From Balamuthia mandrillaris (lineage: Eukaryota; Discosea; Longamoebia; Balamuthiidae), in the NCBI GenBank assembly GCA_031835245.1, contig JAVKOQ010000060.1:124001-188000 (forward strand): a stretch of 64,000 nt of DNA, in the 5' to 3' direction. Shown here one piece after another: positions 1-9,255 of the stretch. Below the pieces are notes generated by a model. That model did not search any database and was not told the origin of the DNA. It saw only the letters and a list, made by a program, of their open reading frames with translations. How positions within the stretch are numbered: position 1 is the first letter of the stretch; each line of letters starts with the position of its first letter. The translations under genes and the position numbers were made by a program.

Positions 1-711
1 AGCTTGGCAAAATCCAGCGGGTGTATCTGAACGGAAGCAGAGGCCTTGTGGTTTGAGGGAGCTGTGCGGAGGTTGTAACTCCTGAGTGCAACGATGATCG
101 CCCAAAGGAGAGAGGTCTTGCCAGAACCGTTTGCGCCCATAATCACGTTGACCCAGCTCAAATCTTCCAGAGCAAGCTCCTCGAATTGGCGGAAGTTCCG
201 ACAAAGGCTCGTCATGGTAGAAGGTGAAGATAAGGCCGGAAGTGCTTGACCCATTGCAGTCTGGTAGAATGGGTGCTTGATGAGGGCATCCCGTAGTTCT
301 ATGAAGGCGATCCGCTGAACCTCAGTCCAGCACCAAGTGGCGTCCTTCTTGAGCAACCGATTGAGTGGCGCAGCCAGGTCAGAGAAATGCGAGATGAATC
401 CACGATAGTAGCCAGCCAAACCAAGGAACTGACGCAGCTCCTTGGGGTTCTTGGGGGCATGGCACTGGGTGATGGCAGAGACTTTGGCAGGGCTAGGCTT
501 GACCACACCATTGCCCACAACGTGGCCGAGATAAGAAACGTCCAAGCAGAAGTTACACTTCTTGGGCTTTAGCCACATGTTGGCATTACGGATACGGTCG
601 AAGACAGTTTGGAGGTCATGAAGATGAGCGTCAAAGCTAGGCCTGAAGACGATGATATCATCCACGTAGATCAGGCAAGAGACCCAGTTGAGCCCGGCAA
701 GAACGATTTCC
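1..711 (-). pseudogene. In-frame chimera of a retroelement RT fragment and an OLD-like ATPase N-terminus (runs off the left edge)
   Basis: Reading leftward from about 711 there is no stop codon to position 1. The first part (about 711-240) is a reverse transcriptase piece: the catalytic YVDD box, then the FLGLAGYYR motif of Ty3/gypsy RT-RNase H connectors. At about 215-195 it passes without a frame break into an ATPase N-terminus carrying a Walker A (GANGSGKTSL). Bases 1-150 are identical, inverted, to 5990-6139 inside the intact ATPase gene; similarity continues, diverged, to about 196. An in-frame TAG at 720-722 separates this frame from the upstream RT part, so it is not an intact polyprotein. 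It could be a retroelement insertion at the 5' end of a duplicated ATPase gene, a rearrangement scar or an assembly artefact. Whether it is expressed is unknown. Confidence 0.6.
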
Positions 712-1015
712 ATGGCAGACTAGAACGTGGCGGGGGCGTTGGTCAAACCGAAAGGCACAGCCACAAACTCGAAGAGCCCACGGTGGCACACGAAGGCCGT
801 TTTCTCGACGTCCTCATGGGCCATGACGCTCAGGTACTTGGCACGGATGAGGTGGTGCAGCGTGTCATTTATGCGCGGAATGGGGTACACGGCCTTAGTC
901 CATGCAAAACCGCATGGTGCAATCCTTCTTCCTAGCCAACACGACGAGAATGTCAGTAACAGCTGCAACAGTGCAGCGCTCATCAGCAAATTGCCACGGT
1001 AGCAATGTCAGGTGT
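213..1015 (-). mobile_element. Decayed Ty3/gypsy-like pol fragment (reverse transcriptase), element B
   Basis: Minus-strand reading shows an RT fingers motif (VVLARKKD, about 960-920), then YPIPRINDTL, a shortened fingers/palm region, FGLTNAPATF, a TAG stop at 720-722, the catalytic YVDD (about 655) and the RT thumb/connector. A frame change between the fingers motif and YPIPRI and missing sequence before VMAHEDVEKTAF show internal deletions. No integrase or long terminal repeat is visible. It lies downstream of a second, different pol remnant, so two elements, or one inserted into the other, are present. The fragment is non-functional as read. Confidence 0.8.
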
Positions 1016-1064
1016 GCAGACTTCCAAGGAGGCAATGCGCTGGCGGGCATGAAGCTTAATGTCC

Positions 1065-2330
1065 TCATCTGTGAGATTGGGGGCTATAATATCTATTCCA
1101 CCAGTTGCGGTCGGTGCCAGTGGAGGTCGAAGTCAGTCCATACGAATAGTTGGAGGGCGTGATTAGCATGGTCAGCTGCTCCAGAAATGGGACAACGTTC
1201 TGGCCCAAACGTAGGAAACTGAAGATTCTTGATCTGTCCACGGACAGCCTTTGAGTCCACAGGAGTAGGGGCAACGGGGAACCGCTGGGGGGAATGAGGC
1301 CGCGGGGAGGGAATCCTCTTGTGGTCTGTGAACAAGGTAAAGCGGCGGCCCCACAGCCAACAGGGCAAAGATCACAGCAAGAAGCTCTCGTTTCGTGGCA
1401 GGATAGTTGCCGTTGAGCAGAGTTGAGGGCACAACTAGCAAAGGCAATATAACGGCGAATATCATCAGCAGACTTTTGATAGAGCACAGCACCAACGCCA
1501 TATTGGGAAGCATCGGTACCAACAAGGAAAGGAAGACTGGGGTCCGGCTTGCTCAGAACCGGAGGTGAGCTGAGGATTCGGTGAAGGGCACTAATAGCTT
1601 CATCGCGGTTCCTATTCCAAAAGGGTCGCGCATCTGGAACGTTACGGAGGGCATCCAACGGAGCCGTTAATATAAGGGCACAAAGCTGCGCAGGAAGTTG
1701 ACAATGCCCAGATAAGACTGAAGCTGCTTGCCGGTAGTAGGTGCATGAAGGCTGTTAAAGGCGGAAGCTTGTCCAGATCAGGAGAATAGCCCTCGCTGGA
1801 GACAATATAGCCAACCAGTCGGAGTCGTGAGAAGCCAAAATGGCACTTCTCGATACGGAGACGGAGACTAGCGTTGTTGATGGCACGTAAAACCAAGCGA
1901 AGCTTCTCGAAGATACCCCTAATGATAGAATTGATGGCTCGAGGATCAATGCAGGTACAGACTCAAGTCCAATTGCCGTAGCATTCTTCTTTGGCACGCA
2001 AAGAATGATCCTCTCTTCTTCTTGTCCTTGATGCGATCAAGGATGGCCTTTCGAAGTTCTGGAGGCAAAGGAGACTCCACATACTTATCAGAAGAAGCAA
2101 TGTGCGCCGAAGGCTTAGGGCCAGGGAAACGGACTGGAATGCCAAACCAATACCGATCCTGTCAAGGATATCACGGCCAAAGAATGATCACCTAAGTAGA
2201 GCCGGACAGCTTGAGAGCAAGGAAGTTGTGGACCATGTTCCACGAGAGAAGGATCCACAAAGGAAGAAGAGGCGCCGGTATCAAGAAGGGCCATAACTCT
2301 GTGCTTATTCAAGGTTACCGGAACCATAAT
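1065..2330 (-). mobile_element. Decayed Ty3/gypsy-like pol fragment (protease, RT remnant, RNase H), element A
   Basis: In order on the minus strand: an aspartic protease segment with a DTGASS active-site motif (2327-2115), a short linker, the C-terminal RT segment (IEKCHFGFSRLRLVGYIVS, about 1850-1790), and an RNase H domain (GTDASQYGVGAVLYQ, about 1530-1490). The central palm of the RT is missing between the linker and the C-terminal RT segment. The RNase H reading jumps frame at least twice between about 1430 and 1340 (the KRELLAVIFALL and FTLFTDHKR pieces lie in different frames). Deletion plus frameshifts mark it as a dead copy. The RT segment differs from that at 213-1015, so the two are not one continuous pol. 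Confidence 0.8.
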
Positions 2331-2916
2331 AGGAGCAGCAATAGGAGCAGAAGAGGGGTTATCGGAGGCAGGAGCTTCGTGATCTCGAGACCAAGCATGA
2401 ACAGCTCTGCTGCGGCTTGCTCAAACTCTCGAAAGGGATTCTCTTCTATGCTGGTTAAAGAAGGAGTAGCCGGATGGGGAGAAGGGGAGGCTGCACTAAC
2501 AGAAGGAGGAGCCGGAGAAGCACCAGTCGCAGGGGACTGCATGCTGTTAAGTGAGGAAGCAGGAGGCTTAGCTGGGGGCCATGAGTAGTAGGCAACGGTT
2601 TGCCATATGTCCAGCAGACGCCGGCTGGTCTCTGAGGAGCACCAGAAGGGGTCGCAGGGGCAGAGGAAGAGGAGGATCCATCGCTCTTTTTCTGGAGAGG
2701 ACTCGGCAATCCTTGTCCAACGACTGTGCATGTGGTGGAAAGAGCACCAAGGTTTGCAGCTTGGCCCCTTTGTTGTTTGAACTGCTCGGGGAAACTCGAC
2801 GTCAACAAGGCATTGGCCAGAGAAGTAGGGAGGGTTGGCGACACAAGAGTCGCCAACTCTTGCAGAGCGCTACACTTCGAGCCGAAAAGTGGTTTCGCTG
2901 AACCCTCAAACAACAT
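2331..2916 (-). pseudogene. Gag-like remnant upstream of the protease
   Basis: Upstream of the DTG protease the minus strand holds a Ser/Pro-rich reading frame (about 2916-2455) with a region like a broken CCHC zinc knuckle (CWTYGKP, with the rest of the knuckle in another frame). A second overlapping frame (2731-2315) continues toward the protease. Position and composition fit the end of a gag (nucleocapsid) region. The knuckle is incomplete and the frame is broken. I cannot define its 5' end, and no LTR is recognisable. Confidence 0.45.
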
Positions 2917-3458
2917 TGGAAGTTGGGCAAATGACTGAAACGAAATGGCAAGGGCACAGAGGGCAGCAAAAAAGTCCTTGCGCTTCCCTGCTACTTATCG
3001 CGGGAAAAATTAGTGTCGACAAGGACCACCGCCAAACTCAACCATTGCACGTCCGTCAAATCATCACGTATCTCAAGACTCCTCATGTTGGATCCTCAGC
3101 TTCATCATCAGCTCTTTTATTTTTTTTCTCTTTATTCTTCCTTTCTCCTTTTCCCTTTCTTTTGGTTAGAGATTCCCTCTTGTTGTCCTTCCTCTATACT
3201 TGAATACACTTGTTGTTTTGTCATTAACTCTTTTTTTTTTCAAGGATTCAATTAATTATTATAGTCTAGCCTTGGATTATGACAATCCCTCTCTTTCTTA
3301 TAACACTCACAAAGGAGATAAAATGGGAATAGTTCTTGGTTTGCTCTTATTAAAAAGGCCTGCTTCATATGTACAATTTCTCTCTTTAACTTTGTTAAAA
3401 TCTATTGAAAAATAAGAATGTTGAAAGAATAAATAATATGAATGAATTGAACTAAAAT

Positions 3459-3779
3459 ATATTATTTAAAAAGGGAATAAGGAAACAAAGGCGTCAAGAA
3501 GGTAAGGAGTGGTGTGAATGAAACAAAACTAACTAACTAAAAGAATGAAATGTTGAGAATTACTCTCAACATATTAGTTCCGTTGCCTCTTTCCTTTCCT
3601 TTTCTTTCTGTTGACATCTGTGATGTGGACCAATCACCTGCTGCCACATTGCTAGGCTTCATCCTTTTATTCCATTGCTTCTTTCTCTCTTTCTTTTAGT
3701 TAGTTAGTTTTGTTTCATTCACACCACACCTTTCCCTCTTGACACCCTTTGTTCCCTTGTTCCCTCTTTGAATAATACG
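3459..3779. repeat. MITE-like element with long terminal inverted repeats
   Basis: The left arm (about 3459-3545) and right arm (about 3691-3779) are inverted copies. The inner 35 bases, 3511-3545 versus 3691-3725, match perfectly, and the outer parts are diverged but alignable. The roughly 145-base centre encodes nothing. Size, AT-richness and lack of coding capacity fit a miniature inverted-repeat transposable element. I could not identify a target-site duplication. Confidence 0.65.
3549..3600. repeat. Dispersed repeat module R1 (copies near 3549, 3945 and 5316)
   Basis: A short module with a near-palindromic core (TTGAGAATTACTCTCAA) followed by a TTAG...GTTGCCT segment lies at 3549-3600. 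It recurs in inverted orientation at about 3942-3995 and in direct orientation at about 5316-5360. Each copy differs by several substitutions, so these are old copies. Confidence 0.6.
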
Positions 3780-3857
3780 TGTTGGCCCCGTCCGTTCATG
3801 TTATTCACCCTTTCTAACAGAAAGAAGGAAGTAATGAAATAAAAGAATAAAGCCTAG

Positions 3858-3935
3858 CAATGTGTTGGTTAAGTCCAACTTGACAATAGAAAGGGACAAA
3901 TAATCAAAAAGGAGTATATTCCAGAATAAAGAAAG
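3858..3935. repeat. Dispersed repeat module R2 (copies at 3858-3935 and 4770-4850)
   Basis: The stretch starting AATGTGTTGGTT and running through AAAGGGACAAAT to a TATTCCAGA end recurs in the same orientation at about 4770-4850 with scattered differences. A third module (near 4060) appears inverted near 4690. The region looks like shuffled fragments of one repeat family. Confidence 0.55.
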
Positions 3936-5349
3936 AAAAGAGATAAAAGGCAATGGAGCTAATATGTTAAGAGTAATTCTTAATAAATAGGAATGATAAT
4001 GAAGACCAAGAAGTATAACACATGAATTCAATTTATAAAAAACACATTCTAAACAAAAACAGGTGCCTCTTTTTGGTAATTATTTTTGATAAATAATTTC
4101 TAAATATTTTTCTATTGAATATAAACATTTGAAATTAATTTTGTTAATTATTTTTGTATTCATAGTTATTGAAGCTTTGATTTAACAAAAGAAACAAAAA
4201 AGTGACCAAAATAAAGTGTATTTTAAATGAAAAAAAGAAAACAATAAAGAATCTTTAGTATTGCTAAAAAGATAACAAAAAAAACACTTTACATATTTAT
4301 AAAGTTAGTGATAGGTTAAGTCAATCAGGTATTATCCCTTTTGATAACATTTTGTGTATATAACAATGGTCAAGGCTTTTATGTATAACACTGAGTTGGG
4401 CTAAAATATCTGTTTTCTTTCTTTCTAAAGTAAGTCACACTTCACAAACACTTTAACTGCAAGGCAAGAGCATTGTGTTATACCACTCTTCCATAATACC
4501 TATCCCTATCTCCTTGTATATATATTTCTTTCTTTCATTCTACTAAAGGTCTTTTCCCTACACACAACAAGTTGGTATCTGTTGGGTTGTTCCCTCACTG
4601 GCCTTATCATGTTTCAAAAATAATTAAATATTATTTTTTGTAAATATTTTGATTGGACAAAAAATAATTTCCAAAAAGGGGTGCCCTTTTTTTTAGAACA
4701 TGTTAAAAGTAAAAAGTATGTTAACTTGGACCAGTAACACAAGAATTCAAGAAAGTGAACAAGACCAAGAATAATGTTGGTTTGGTCTAACTTAACAAGA
4801 AAGGGACAAATGATTAGAAAGGAGTGTATTTCAGAAGAAAAAAAGAAAGTCAACAGGAGAAGATCTCCGTTTATACTCCTACTGAGGAAAAGGGAAAAAA
4901 GAGAAAAAAGGATGAGTGGATACAAAAAAGGAGAGCTTAGGGTCCAGAAGGATCCAACATGAGCAGTCTAGATATAAATATTAGGGATTTTACCAACAAT
5001 AGGCTTTAATTATAGGAATAGGTCGAGACAGAGTGGGTGTTTGTTACTTGTTCCTGTTCCAAGAGAAGAAGAAAAAGAAAAGAAGATAAAAAAGAAAGAC
5101 AAACTGAATAAGAAAAAGAACCAATCAAAAGAAGTCAAGTCAAGAAAAAAGAAGTAACATTTTGGTAGTTGTTAACAAGTACAAGTGATAATGAAGTATC
5201 TAGTGTTGTATTGTTAGTTTTCCTATAAAGAAAAGAAAAGCAAGGAAAAATAACATTTAAGCTGGATGAAATCCAAAAAAAAGAGAAAAATATTAGTATA
5301 ACAAAGAGAGAAAAAATGTTAAGAATTACTCTCAACTTATTAGCCCTGT

Positions 5350-5485
5350 TGCCTTTTTTCTCTCTCTTTCTCTTTCCTTTTCTCCTTTTTCTCTTTCTCT
5401 TTTTTTTTCTCTTTCTCTTTCTGTTTCTACTTTTCTTTCTCTTTTTCTTTTTTTCTCTCTCTGTTTTTCTCTTTTTGTTTCTCTT

Positions 5486-5522
<37 letters not shown>

Positions 5523-5605
5523 TTCTCTTTCTCTCTCTCTTTCTCTTTCTCTTTCTCTTTCTCTTTTTCTCTCTCTGTTTCTCTTTCTCTCTTTCTTGCC
5601 TCATC
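5350..5605 (+). repeat. Polypyrimidine (TTTCTC)n-type tract
   Basis: About 250 bases of almost pure C/T on the plus strand with a loose TTTCTC periodicity and occasional G. It gives spurious Lys/Arg/Glu and Phe/Leu/Ser open frames on the two strands. Confidence 0.9.
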
Positions 5606-5879
5606 TTGTTTTCTCTTTTTATGTAGTTTAAATACTAAATGCATTATCTTTAAACCAGTAGCATAGCTTAGAATGAGAACAAGAATGAAAACAAGAACAA
5701 GAAGAAGAACATAAAAAGAGGAAGTGAAGAACCTTACTAAACTTTTAATTAGTTTTGTTTCTTTTTTCTTATTTTCTTATTCTTCGTGTTTAAAAGTTGA
5801 ATGACTCCTCAAGGATAAAAAACTGGACCAAAAAAAGTCGGTATTTTCGCCTGCTAGCAAGGAAAAAAAAACAAAAGGC

Positions 5880-7940
5880 ATGGCGAGCAACAAGACTAGC
5901 GCCACAAGGTCTTGCCCGCCTATCACCCGCCTTGTTGTACAAAACTTCCGCCAATTCGAGGAGCTTCCTTTGTCAAATTTGAGATGGGCCAACGTGATTA
6001 TGGGCGCAAACGGTTCTGGCAAGACCTCTCTCCTTTGGGCGATCATCGTTGCACTCAGGAGTTACAACCTCCGCACAGCTCCCTCAAACCACAAGGCCTC
6101 TGCTTCCGTTCAGATACACCCGCTGGATTTTGCCAAGCTCATCAACGCTCCTCAGCTTGGAGGTGCCTCATCCTGGGGGCACATCTCGCGTCATGGTGCT
6201 GCCGAACCCACTCTCATCCACGCGACCATCAACAACCGCTCCATTTGCTGGGAAATCAAAGCAGACGACCACAATTAAGCGACAATAGCAAAGGTTCATC
6301 TGAAGAGCCCCTTCCCCCAACAAAAGTTCGTTTTGCGTTCATGTCTGAGAGTGACTTCGAGATAGCCAATGAACAACAGTTGCCTGGTGACATCTTGACC
6401 TCCTCTGCCCGTGGTATTCGACAACGCTTTAAACACCTTGAAAAAAAGAATGGTAGTTTTAAGGTTGGTTGAAGCTTTTCTGTTGCTGTGTTCTCAAAAA
6501 TACATCACTCATAGTTTATACTTTGTCTTGTTGTGCTGTTTAGGGAATGGTCTCAAAGCATATGAAGGACTTGTTTGGCATCCATAGTCTGCGCCTTGGA
6601 GAAGAGTCGGGCCTTCCAACAGTCAACTTCATTATTTCAGAAGGAGACCATGAGACAGAAATAATTCATACCGGAGAGGCTCTTCGCAAGGTCTTCACTT
6701 CATTGGTGCTGTTTTTTACCCTTGTTGCCACAGAAGAACAGGAACGAGTTTTTCTGGTGGAAGAGCCCGAAGCCCATCTTTATTCATCCCTACAGAAATC
6801 ATTTGCAGAGCTACTTCTTCGTTTGGCAAAGGAGCATCATGTTCAGTTGTTTCTGACTACCAACTCAAATATTTTCCTAGAAGCAGTTAAGGTAAGTTCT
6901 TTGCTTTGTTCTCTTTTCTGTAGTTGCTCTCTTTCCTTCCCTCCTCTCCATTCTTCTTTCTCGGATAGCTGTTTGTATCAGGTTTTTGTCTGCCATTGAA
7001 CAGGTTACACGGCCTGCAGTTCGCTGAAGAACCACAACATGCTTCGGCTAAAGTAATAAGAAGTACCAATATTAAGATGGAGACAGAAAAAAGTAAAAAC
7101 GAGAAAGTTCCTCTGCTAGGCATCAGTGATTTGAACCCGCTTATCCTTGTAGAAGGAGACCAGGACCTTCTTGCTGTTTGCAAATTTGCAGAGCTGTGTA
7201 ATTTACAGGTTTCACAAGCCCAGCTACTGGTTGGTGCCACGTTTTTGAAGAGTGACCACTTTGCACCACTAGTGAAGTCTATTAACAAACTGCGTCCAGG
7301 TGTGGCGACACACGTACATGTACTTCGTGATCCTGATTTTTATATGTTTGATATTGAGCAAAAAGCAAAGGAAGAGAGCAAAGGTATGTTATGTTGGCTC
7401 TTCATTAACAATCTATTTACATTTCATCCCAACAAATCTTTAGCAAACGTGAAAGTTTTTTATTGGAACCTGCCCTCCATCGAGAGCTTTTACTTCGTGT
7501 ACTGGTGCTACCTGAACCGGGACAAGGATCCCTTTGTTATCCTTCGCGATCCAAGTGTGCTGCAAAAATTGATGGCGAAATACATGACCAGTGTTAGACA
7601 ACAAAACCCTAAACAACAGGAAGAAGCTGTGGAGCTTGCTTGTGAAAGATGGATACAAGCCACGAAACTGCTTGATAATCAGAACCCCACACTAGAAGAT
7701 ATTCAGGCCGTGGCTCGTATAGTGCATGGCCACACTTGGCTTAATAAGTTCAGTCAAGGCGAACGGGATGGACGCTACCATGGAATACCAACCCCGGCTG
7801 CAGTAAAGAAGATAGACAAGCGCATCCTAGAACCTATTCCAGAACTCCAGAACTTTATGTCTGCCCTCATCTCATCTCCCTCTCCTTGTTCTTCTTCTTC
7901 TCACCCAAAGAAGAGCAAAGGAAAAGAGAAGCAAATTTGA
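5880..7940 (+). CDS. OLD-family ATPase with TOPRIM domain (possible pseudogene)
   Basis: Predicted ABC/SMC-type ATPase fused to a TOPRIM nuclease domain, the layout of bacterial OLD-family proteins. Visible motifs: FRQFEELPL start of the ATPase fold, Walker A GANGSGKTSL (about 6004-6033), Walker B-like VFLVEEPEAHLYSS (about 6750-6790), LFLTTNSNIFLEA, then a TOPRIM ILVEGDQD (about 7144-7167) and the acidic RDPDF motif (about 7326). Suggested exons are 5880-6463, 6544-6891, about 7004-7383 and 7444-7940; the acceptor of the third exon is uncertain because 7003 leaves the frame off by one, whereas 6968 keeps it. Around 6272-6276 the frame slips by one base, giving a stop unless a base is missing in the assembly. 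An AATAAA lies near 7977. A Ser/Lys-rich tail ends the protein. The family is established; its role here is unknown. Confidence 0.75.
5944..6139 (+). repeat. Arm of an inverted duplication matching window positions 1-196
   Basis: Bases 5990-6139 are identical to the reverse complement of 1-150. Similarity continues, with many substitutions, to about 5944 (window 196). The arm covers the Walker A region of the OLD-like ATPase. The other copy continues beyond the left edge. Confidence 0.9.
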
Positions 7941-8027
7941 ACTTTCTCGCTGTACGAGCATATTTTACACAGAAGCGAATAAAGTCCGCAAAAACAAAAG
8001 CCGAAAACAACAACTGACTAACGAGAG

Positions 8028-8502
8028 ATGCCACAGCTGACTTGGATTTATCGTGTATCTGACCCTCTTATCCTGACCGCGGAGGAGAGCGAGCAGTTTG
8101 AGGAGCACAGAAGATTGGCGAAACAGCTATGGCAAAAGATTAGGCCCGAGTCACCTCGCAGACACTGCGTAGAAGCTGGCGACCACTACTTCATGTTTGT
8201 CTCTCACTTGTTTTTTATTTTAACCTCATCTCTTCTCTCTCTCTCTCTCTCTCTCTTCTCATCTCAGTTTTTCTCTCTCTCTCTCTCTCTCTCCACTTTT
8301 TGTTTGTAGGTACATTATAGAGGGAGATGTGTGCTACATAACGCTGTGCGACAGTGTGTACCCCAAAAAATTGGCTTTGGCCTTCTTGGAAGAGATCAAG
8401 AAGGAGTTTGACATACAGTATGGGCCTGAGGTCAAATCTGCACGAAGGCCTTATGCTTTCATCAAGTTTGGTGCGTTGTTTGTTTAGGAGGAGAGCGCGT
8501 AT

Positions 8503-8538
<36 letters not shown>

Positions 8539-8672
8539 GAGGGAGAGAGAAATCAGGAGCGAGAGAGAGAGAGAGAGAGAGAGATACAAAAGCAGAAGAG
8601 AAGCAGAGAATCAGAGAAGACAAGCGAGAAGAGAAACCAACTTGGAGGAAGAGAAAGCATAGAAGCACAATA

Positions 8673-8706
<34 letters not shown>

Positions 8707-9136
8707 AATGGTGCACACAACTGACTCTTATTATCGCTTCTTAGATACGTTTATCCAAAAGACCAAAAAGATGTATTTAGATACCAGGTCTGAACGCAAC
8801 CTTGACATAGTGACCAAAGAACTCAGCGATGTGCAACGTATCATGTCACAAAACATTGAAGAAATCCTTAACAGGGGCGACAAACTCAATTGTATTCTCC
8901 TCTTCCTTCTTCTTGTTCTTATTTTGTGCTTCTTGTTCTTCTTCTTCTTCCCTCCACTCACAAATACACATGCAGCGGTAACATCAAAGTCAGAGAGACT
9001 CGTGTTCGAGTCAGAGAGCTACAAGAAGAAGGCCAAATGGTTGAACGACGCTTTGTTTTGGAGAAAGTGGAAGCCCGTCATCATAGTTGGTGTTATTCTC
9101 CTCTTTTGCTTCTATCTCTATTTCTTTTGGTTTTGA
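8028..9136 (+). CDS. SEC22: Vesicle-trafficking protein Sec22 (R-SNARE)
   Basis: R-SNARE of ER-Golgi transport. Exons 8028-8194, 8310-8470, 8745-8891 and 8976-9136 join in phase to 211 residues, close to the 215 of human SEC22B. The N-terminal longin domain begins MPQLTWIYRVSD and includes EGDVCYITLCD and PKKLALAFLEE. The linker reads YAFIKFDTFIQKTKKMYLDT. The SNARE motif (LSDVQRIMSQNIEEILNRG, continuing after the last intron) has the arginine of the zero layer. A C-terminal membrane anchor (VIIVGVILLFCFYLYFFW) closes the protein. Introns 1 and 3 are CT or CTT rich on the sense strand; intron 2 carries a (GA)n tract of about 200 bases. Identification is firm. Confidence 0.95.
8236..8293 (+). 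repeat. (CT)n microsatellite in Sec22 intron 1
   Basis: Two near-pure CT runs end just before the 3' splice site at 8309, on the sense strand of the host gene, and act as its polypyrimidine tract. Confidence 0.95.
8501..8704 (+). repeat. (GA)n microsatellite in Sec22 intron 2
   Basis: About 200 bases of interrupted GA repeats. Unlike the other repeat-bearing introns in this window, the sense strand here is purine. Confidence 0.95.
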
Positions 9137-9255
9137 ACAGCTGGTTTAACAGGCATTGTGATGATGACTTACTATTCATTCACTCAGTTTTTTTTTTTAA
9201 TTTGCTTCTCACTCAGAAAAGTGATCTCTCTTTCTCTCTCTCTTTCTTATCCTTC

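Larger units (their letters stand above)
2917..5879. other. AT-rich gene-free region with dispersed repeats
   Basis: Nearly 3 kb of AT-rich DNA without a credible coding region. The frames open here are low-complexity shadows, such as Lys/Glu or Phe/Leu runs over the polypyrimidine block. It contains a MITE-like inverted repeat, several shuffled copies of short repeat modules and a long TTTCTC block. Base composition changes sharply at about 5.8 kb, where the ATPase gene starts. Confidence 0.8.

Noticed and set aside
299-520. 73-codon minus-strand frame with an apparent start
   Set aside because: It is one frame off from the RT connector reading, which carries the recognisable motifs.
1-2916. 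Long terminal repeats flanking the retroelement pieces
   Set aside because: No pair of matching direct repeats was found inside the window, and the left side is cut by the window edge.
5135-5644. Lys/Glu/Arg-rich 169-codon frame on the minus strand
   Set aside because: It is the translation of the TTTCTC polypyrimidine block, with no family features.
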